This document shows, in pieces, positions 14,257 to 17,976 of a stretch of 17,976 bases of DNA; the first letter of the stretch is position 1; every line of letters starts with the position of its first letter. The translations under genes were made by a program, and so were the position numbers. This DNA is from JAXHUA01 sp034189695. GTDB lineage: Bacteria > Chloroflexota > Dehalococcoidia > E44-bin15. Location of the stretch: the NCBI GenBank assembly GCA_034189695.1, contig JAXHUA010000147.1, positions 1 through 17,976 of the forward strand, written 5' to 3'. Under the pieces are notes generated by a model. That model worked only from the letters and a program-made list of their open reading frames with translations. It did no database searches and was not told where the DNA came from.

Positions 14257-15525
14257 ATGGATTTCTCTCTAAGCGAAGAGCAGCAAATGTTGAAGACCTC
14301 GGCCCGCGACTTCCTCGAGACTGAGTGCCCCGAAGACGTCGTGAGAAAGGTCGAGGACGAAGATAAGGCTTACTCACCCGAGCTGTGGAAGAAGATAGCC
14401 GACCTGGGGTGGCTGGGTCTCGTCTATCCCGAGGAGTACGACGGCAGCGAGGGCAGTGTCATGGACCTGGCAGTCCTGTTCGAGGAGCTGGGCCGGGCCA
14501 TGTGCCCCTGCCCGTTCCTGTCCACCGTGGTCCTGTGCGGGCTTCCCATCCTGGAGGCCGGCAGCGACGCACAGAAGAAGGACATGCTCCCCAAGATAGT
14601 CAACGGGGACCTCATTCTCTCCCTGGCCATGACCGAGCCGGAGGCGTGCTGGGACGGCAAGGGCTGGGACGCCGAGGGCATAACCGTTAAGGCCACTGCC
14701 GATGGGGACAACTACGTCATCGACGGCACCAAGCTGTTCGTCTGGGACGCGACCGCCGCCGACCAGTTCCTGGTCGTCGCCAGGACCAAGGACGGCGGGG
14801 CGGCCGAGGACGGCATAACCCTGTTCCTCGTCGACGCCAAGGACCCCAAGGTGAGCTGCACCGTCCTGAGGACGACGGTAGGTGACAAGCGGCAGGCGGA
14901 GGTCGTTTTCGACAAGGTGAAGGTGCCGAAGGCGAACATGGTCGGACCGCTCAACGGCGGCTGGGCGCCGCTCTACAAGGCCCTCAAGGTGGGAATGATC
15001 CTCATCTCCGCCGAGATGGTCGGAGCGGGCGAACACGCCACCGAGATGTCGGTGGACTACGCCAAGACCAGGATTCAGTTCGACATGCCCATCGGCATCA
15101 ACCAGTGGGTGCAGGAGCACTGCGTCTGGGGCTTCGCCAATGTGGAGGGGACCAGGACCGTTGTCTTCGAGGCCGCCTGGATGCTCAGCGAGGGCATGCC
15201 GTGTGACTTCGAGGTGTCCATGGCCAAGGCGCGCGCCAACGAGGCGATAAGCGAAGCCTTCTGGCGAGCCCACCAGGTGCTCGCCGGCGTCGGCTTTACC
15301 ACCCAGGACGGCGTGCTGCCACTCTACACCAAGAGGGGGCTGTGCCAGAAGATATACCTGGGCGACACGGACTTCCACCTGGAGAAGGTATGTCAGGCGA
15401 TGGAGAAGTGGCCCGAGCCCGAGAAGCCCCAGGGCAAGGCGCTCGGCATCTTCGACGTTCCGGAGGACGTCCAGGTCCCGGTCTGGGACGTGTGGCGTGA
15501 TCAGACCAAAGGCAAGCTGTGGTAA
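14257..15525 (+). CDS. acyl-CoA dehydrogenase, probable non-catalytic partner subunit (ACAD5)
   Basis: 422 residues, paralogous to ACAD2 (same start pattern, SEEQQMLKTSARDFLETECP). The C-terminus extends about 40 residues beyond the usual end (EKPQGKALGIFDVPEDV onward, ending GKLW). The flavin-contact region is altered (AMTEPEACWDGKGWDAEG). At the FadE base position the sequence is FTTQDGVLPL, with Q350 where Glu is expected, and no Glu lies at the IVD-type position (ALKVGMILIS). It therefore looks like a structural/flavin-binding beta subunit for ACAD4. AAAGGAG stands eight bases before the ATG. A strong terminator 31 bp past the stop ends the operon. Confidence 0.92.
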   Translation: MDFSLSEEQQMLKTSARDFLETECPEDVVRKVEDEDKAYSPELWKKIADLGWLGLVYPEEYDGSEGSVMDLAVLFEELGRAMCPCPFLSTVVLCGLPILEAGSDAQKKDMLPKIVNGDLILSLAMTEPEACWDGKGWDAEGITVKATADGDNYVIDGTKLFVWDATAADQFLVVARTKDGGAAEDGITLFLVDAKDPKVSCTVLRTTVGDKRQAEVVFDKVKVPKANMVGPLNGGWAPLYKALKVGMILISAEMVGAGEHATEMSVDYAKTRIQFDMPIGINQWVQEHCVWGFANVEGTRTVVFEAAWMLSEGMPCDFEVSMAKARANEAISEAFWRAHQVLAGVGFTTQDGVLPLYTKRGLCQKIYLGDTDFHLEKVCQAMEKWPEPEKPQGKALGIFDVPEDVQVPVWDVWRDQTKGKLW

Positions 15526-15555
15526 GAACACCCAGCGATCCTGAGTGACAGTCTC

Positions 15556-15590
15556 GGAGGGCTGCCATGCGGCAGCCCTCCTTGCTTTCT
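15556..15590 (+). terminator. intrinsic terminator of the ACAD operon
   Basis: GGAGGGCTGCC (15556-15566) and GGCAGCCCTCC (15571-15581) form a perfect 11-bp stem with a 4-base loop (ATGC), followed by TTGCTTTCT. It lies just after ACAD5. On the minus strand no T-run follows, so it acts mainly on the plus strand. Confidence 0.88.
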
Positions 15591-15685
15591 CGTCCAGACT
15601 ATCCCCATCCGGCCCAGCGCGGCGAATGCCTCGCCTCACGCCCGCTCGCAGCAGCACAGGATGGCGAGCATGGGAGGCAAAGCCG

Positions 15686-16684
15686 CTACGATGCGGGTCG
15701 CGGCCGCGGGGCAGGCGGGCGCCTGCGAGGCGGAGGGCGCCTCCTCGACCGGCGCGCGACGACCAGCACCACGAGAGCCACGATTACCGCAGCCGCCAGT
15801 GCGATTACCAGGATGGTCCACCAGGTCACACCGCCGCCGCCGCCGTCAGCACGGCCGAGCACCACCCAATCGCTGAGGTGGTCGGTGGTCGCGCTCAAGG
15901 TCCACGCGGAAGCGTCCACTCCGGTCGCCAGCAACTCCCACGCGTCGCTATCCTCGTCGTAGCGCGCCAGCCTCAACGACGCGGCGTCGCCTCCAGCCGC
16001 CGCCAGGTCGGCCGACCGATAGCGAACGTCGATGCTCATGCCGGCCCCAAGCTGCAACACCGGTACCCCGTCCACGGTGGCCGTTATTCGGAAGCATGTG
16101 CTCCCAACCGCAAAGCCCTGAGGCGCAGCAGCGCAGGACACCGGCTCAATGGTTACCTCGGCGTCGCTGGAGAATGCCCCCGGGTAGAAGTAGATATCGC
16201 AGCGCCCGTCATAGGTCGTGACCTCACCCCCGGCCGGCGCCACGGTGCCGCTGCCGGTGAGCGCGGGCGGCACCGGCGTCGGTGTCGCCAAATCTCCGCT
16301 GCTCGGGATATACGCGGTGAGGTCCAGCTCACTGACCTGCCCGCTGTGGAACTGCGCCGTCTGGTCCGCCGCATTGCCGTCCACGTAGAATTGAATGGTG
16401 GCTCCGTCCTCACCACCGTACCAGACGAGCAGATAGCTTCCAGCCCCCGCATTGCCGTACCTCCCGGACGCGGTGACATAGAGCGCACCACACTCAACGC
16501 CGCCGATTACGGCGCTCACCGTCGTCCCCGCGGGAGCGTTCTCATTCACTCCACTGGGCGAGGTGCGGACCTTCACGGTGCCGTGAAAGCGTTGGGGGGG
16601 CGGCTGCGCAGCCGCCACGTGAAGCGGTATCGCCAGCAGCACAGGCAAAAGGAGGAGCAGTAGAGCCTTCGTTCCCATTCTCAT
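15686..16684 (-). CDS. secreted, membrane-anchored surface protein with two beta-rich domains
   Basis: 332 residues. I start at ATG 16682-16684 because AAGGAGG lies nine bases upstream; an upstream in-frame start would add 20 residues before the signal peptide. A signal peptide is clear at about 1-26 (KALLLLLLPVLLAIPLHVAAA). Residues about 33-125 form a beta domain (FHGTVKVRTSP, VECGALYVTASGRYG, ATIQFYVDGNAADQTAQF). A short ATPTPVPP linker follows, then a second domain at about 150-277 (GGEVTTYDGRCDIYF to DHLSDWVVLG). A transmembrane helix (about 288-310) and an Arg/Pro-rich cytoplasmic tail end the protein. So it is anchored at the C-terminus with its domains outside the cell. Function unknown; adhesion or envelope organisation is a guess. 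It converges on the ACAD operon and has its own promoter. Confidence 0.88.
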   Translation of the reverse strand: MRMGTKALLLLLLPVLLAIPLHVAAAQPPPQRFHGTVKVRTSPSGVNENAPAGTTVSAVIGGVECGALYVTASGRYGNAGAGSYLLVWYGGEDGATIQFYVDGNAADQTAQFHSGQVSELDLTAYIPSSGDLATPTPVPPALTGSGTVAPAGGEVTTYDGRCDIYFYPGAFSSDAEVTIEPVSCAAAPQGFAVGSTCFRITATVDGVPVLQLGAGMSIDVRYRSADLAAAGGDAASLRLARYDEDSDAWELLATGVDASAWTLSATTDHLSDWVVLGRADGGGGGVTWWTILVIALAAAVIVALVVLVVARRSRRRPPPRRRPPAPRPRPAS

Positions 16685-16746
16685 CTCGCCTGGCCTCCTT
16701 CCACAACAACGTCTGCCCGCCTGGGACCCGCTTGCGAGCGTCACCT

Positions 16747-16775
16747 ATTATAGCGTCAGTATCCGTCGCTGACAA
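16747..16775 (-). promoter_or_regulatory. promoter of the surface-protein gene
   Basis: On the minus strand TTGTCA (16770-16775) is followed after exactly 17 bp by a perfect TATAAT (16747-16752). The start point would be near 16740, giving a leader of about 56 nt before the ATG at 16684. It lies just past the terminator of the upstream minus-strand gene. Confidence 0.75.
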
Positions 16776-16781
16776 AAGGGC

Positions 16782-16813
16782 AAAAAACTCCCTCCCAGGA
16801 AGGGAGGGAGTTT
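16782..16813 (-). terminator. intrinsic terminator for the upstream surface-protein gene
   Basis: AAACTCCCTCCC (16785-16796) and GGGAGGGAGTTT (16802-16813) pair perfectly over 12 bp with a 5-base loop. Read on the minus strand the stem runs into TTTTTT (16782-16787). It ends transcripts arriving from the gene at 17047 onward and insulates the promoter at 16747-16775. Confidence 0.9.
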
Positions 16814-17046
16814 AGGGGAAAGGGACCATCATCCCAACTTCAGCCGGCACACTCAAAGGTACATCCGACAAAGCTGGGAGGTGGACTCATTCTTGTATCG
16901 CCGACCGAAGCTCTACAGACCCATACAACGAAACCGACCCTGAGGTCGGACTCGCTACTTGCTCCAGAAACTCCCACCACTCATCCGCTCAGGCCCAGCC
17001 TCCCCTCCTCGCACAGGCCAGATTTCCTACGAGAACCTCGCTTGCG
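16814..17046. other. 233-bp gap, probable 3' untranslated region
   Basis: This lies between the stop of the right-hand surface gene and its terminator. I see no gene and no recognisable RNA family. It contains a 6-bp hairpin CCGACC-CTGA-GGTCGG (16934-16949). A long 3' leader of this size before a terminator is slightly unusual, and a small RNA cannot be excluded. Confidence 0.45.
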
Positions 17047-17976
17047 CTATTCTATGTCGGACGAGAATCCCTTGTCAACCATTGAGGCCGCTTCAGCACT
17101 CCGCGGCCGCCGCCTCAACAGTAGGAACACGATCAGCAGGAGAACAAGGAGACCGCCCGCACCAGCAACGAGGTAGACCCATGACGACGACGAGTCGCCC
17201 GAGGCACGGACCAGCACCGCCCAATTGCTCAGGTGGCTGGTCACGGCGCACACCGTCCCCTCTGTCGTGTCCACCATCGTCGGCAGGAGCTGCCACTCGC
17301 CGGCGTGCTCATCGTAATACGCCAGTGTCAGCCCCCCGGGCTCACCGCCGGCGGCCTCAAGGTCCGCCGAGCAGTAGTGGATGCAGACCTGCAGCGGGGC
17401 GGTGAGCACCGACACCTCTTCGCCATCGACCACGGCGGTGACACGGAAGCAGGTGCCACCGATGCGGAACCCCTCCGGAGCAGACCCGCACGGGATGCGC
17501 TCAATGATAACCTCGGCAACGCCGCTGAACGAACCGCCATCGAATTCAAAGCTGCCCCGGCCGTCGTCGGTGGTTACCTGGCCACCGCCGGTCGGTACGG
17601 AGCTCCACGCGCTGAAGTCCGCACCAGGCGGCGGCAGTGTCGCCCCAGGCGTAGGCACTGTCGTTGTAGGCGTCGCCTGCGGCGTCTCGCCCGGACCGGG
17701 TGTAGCCCCGGGAGTGGCTCCTGGTGTCTCCCCAGGTGCGGGTGTTCCGGTCGGCTGTGTCGTGGGGGTCGCGCTCGGCGACGGCGTGGCGGTTTCCCCA
17801 GCGGGCGGTGTCGGCGTGGATGTCGCACCAGGTGTGGGTGTTGCCGTTGGCACAACCGTCGGTGTGGCCGTCGGTGTGGCCGTCGGTGTGGCCGTCGGTG
17901 TGGGTGTCGGCGTCGGCACAACCGTCGGCGTGGGTGTCGGTGCGGCCGTCGGCGTGGGTGTCGGTGCGGCCGTCGG
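17047..17976 (-). CDS. surface protein with Pro/Thr stalk and C-terminal anchor (partial, N-terminus off window)
   Basis: The frame stays open to the window edge, so only the C-terminal 309 residues are visible. A GTG at 17917-17919 lies inside the repeat and is a valine codon rather than a start. The visible part has a stalk of about 120 residues of PT/AT/GETP repeats, then a domain (GGGQVTTDDGRGSFEF to SHLSNWAVL). That domain matches the second domain of the neighbouring protein at 15686-16684, including G-TCFR(V/I)TA-VDG and SADLEAAGGE. One transmembrane helix (VYLVAGAGGLLVLLLIVFLL) and a 22-residue tail follow. By analogy with the neighbour, a signal peptide and perhaps another beta domain lie beyond the edge. 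The stalk would lift the domain away from the membrane. Function unknown. Confidence 0.88.
   Translation of the reverse strand, partial: PTAAPTPTPTAAPTPTPTVVPTPTPTPTATPTATPTATPTVVPTATPTPGATSTPTPPAGETATPSPSATPTTQPTGTPAPGETPGATPGATPGPGETPQATPTTTVPTPGATLPPPGADFSAWSSVPTGGGQVTTDDGRGSFEFDGGSFSGVAEVIIERIPCGSAPEGFRIGGTCFRVTAVVDGEEVSVLTAPLQVCIHYCSADLEAAGGEPGGLTLAYYDEHAGEWQLLPTMVDTTEGTVCAVTSHLSNWAVLVRASGDSSSSWVYLVAGAGGLLVLLLIVFLLLRRRPRSAEAASMVDKGFSSDIE
17856..17976. repeat. 12-bp and 24-bp tandem repeats coding the Pro/Thr stalk
   Basis: CCGTCGGTGTGG is repeated at 17856, 17868, 17880 and, with a changed end, 17892. A 24-bp unit starting CGTCGGCGTGGGTGTCGG repeats at 17923 and 17947 and begins again at 17971, running off the window. 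All unit lengths are multiples of three, so copy-number change alters stalk length without breaking the frame. Confidence 0.9.

Noticed and set aside
14374..15657. 427-codon minus-strand frame opposite ACAD5
   Set aside because: Same reason: an antisense shadow of a well-supported ACAD gene, with no ribosome binding site or domain of its own.
16959..17405. 148-codon plus-strand frame
   Set aside because: Its second half is antisense to the surface-protein domain, and its first half covers a gap with no ribosome binding site. Composition is Pro/Arg/Ser noise.

Overview
The window is high-GC, densely coded bacterial DNA. It most resembles a member of the Chloroflexota, probably a Dehalococcoidia or SAR202-type lineage. 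That assignment rests on three things: many acyl-CoA dehydrogenase, SCP-x thiolase and DUF35 genes, small dispersed 'CATTGCGAGCGAAG...' type repeats, and cell-surface proteins with a proline/threonine stalk and one C-terminal membrane anchor. No taxonomic marker such as rRNA is present, so this is inference.

Layout. Positions 1-615 hold no gene and are packed with short tandem and inverted repeats. Two minus-strand genes follow: a flippase-like membrane protein (616-1701) and rsmG (1667-2422), which overlap by 35 bp. A divergent intergenic region of about 300 bp carries a near-consensus promoter (TTGACA-N18-GATAAT) for a long plus-strand block, 2722-15525. That block has two parts. Part 1 (2722-10865) encodes an HMG-CoA-synthase-like/DUF35 fusion, an SCP-x thiolase, a stand-alone Lrp-type RAM domain, a second fusion and second thiolase, and an acyl-CoA dehydrogenase (ACAD) pair. 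Part 2 (11186-15525) encodes a HIT protein and three more ACADs. Hairpins follow both parts, and the one after the last ACAD is a strong intrinsic terminator. On the minus strand at the right end lie two paralogous, membrane-anchored surface proteins; the outer one runs off the window edge.

How the genes may work together. Thiolase plus DUF35 plus HMGS-like protein recalls the archaeal acetoacetyl-CoA thiolase/HMGS/DUF35 complex. ACAD pairs plus DUF35 plus SCP-x-type protein recalls the mycobacterial steroid side-chain (igr) operon. Here DUF35 is fused to an HMGS-like domain in which, by my alignment, the Glu-Cys-His catalytic triad is absent in both copies. The ACADs fall into a catalytic-looking type (Glu in an 'FER' motif, three genes) and a type lacking a recognisable catalytic Glu (two genes), as in alpha2beta2 FadE enzymes. 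The best reading is an operon for beta-oxidation-like removal (or, less likely, building) of acyl units on an unusual CoA substrate. No CoA ligase, hydratase or hydroxyacyl-CoA dehydrogenase is present here, so the substrate cannot be named.
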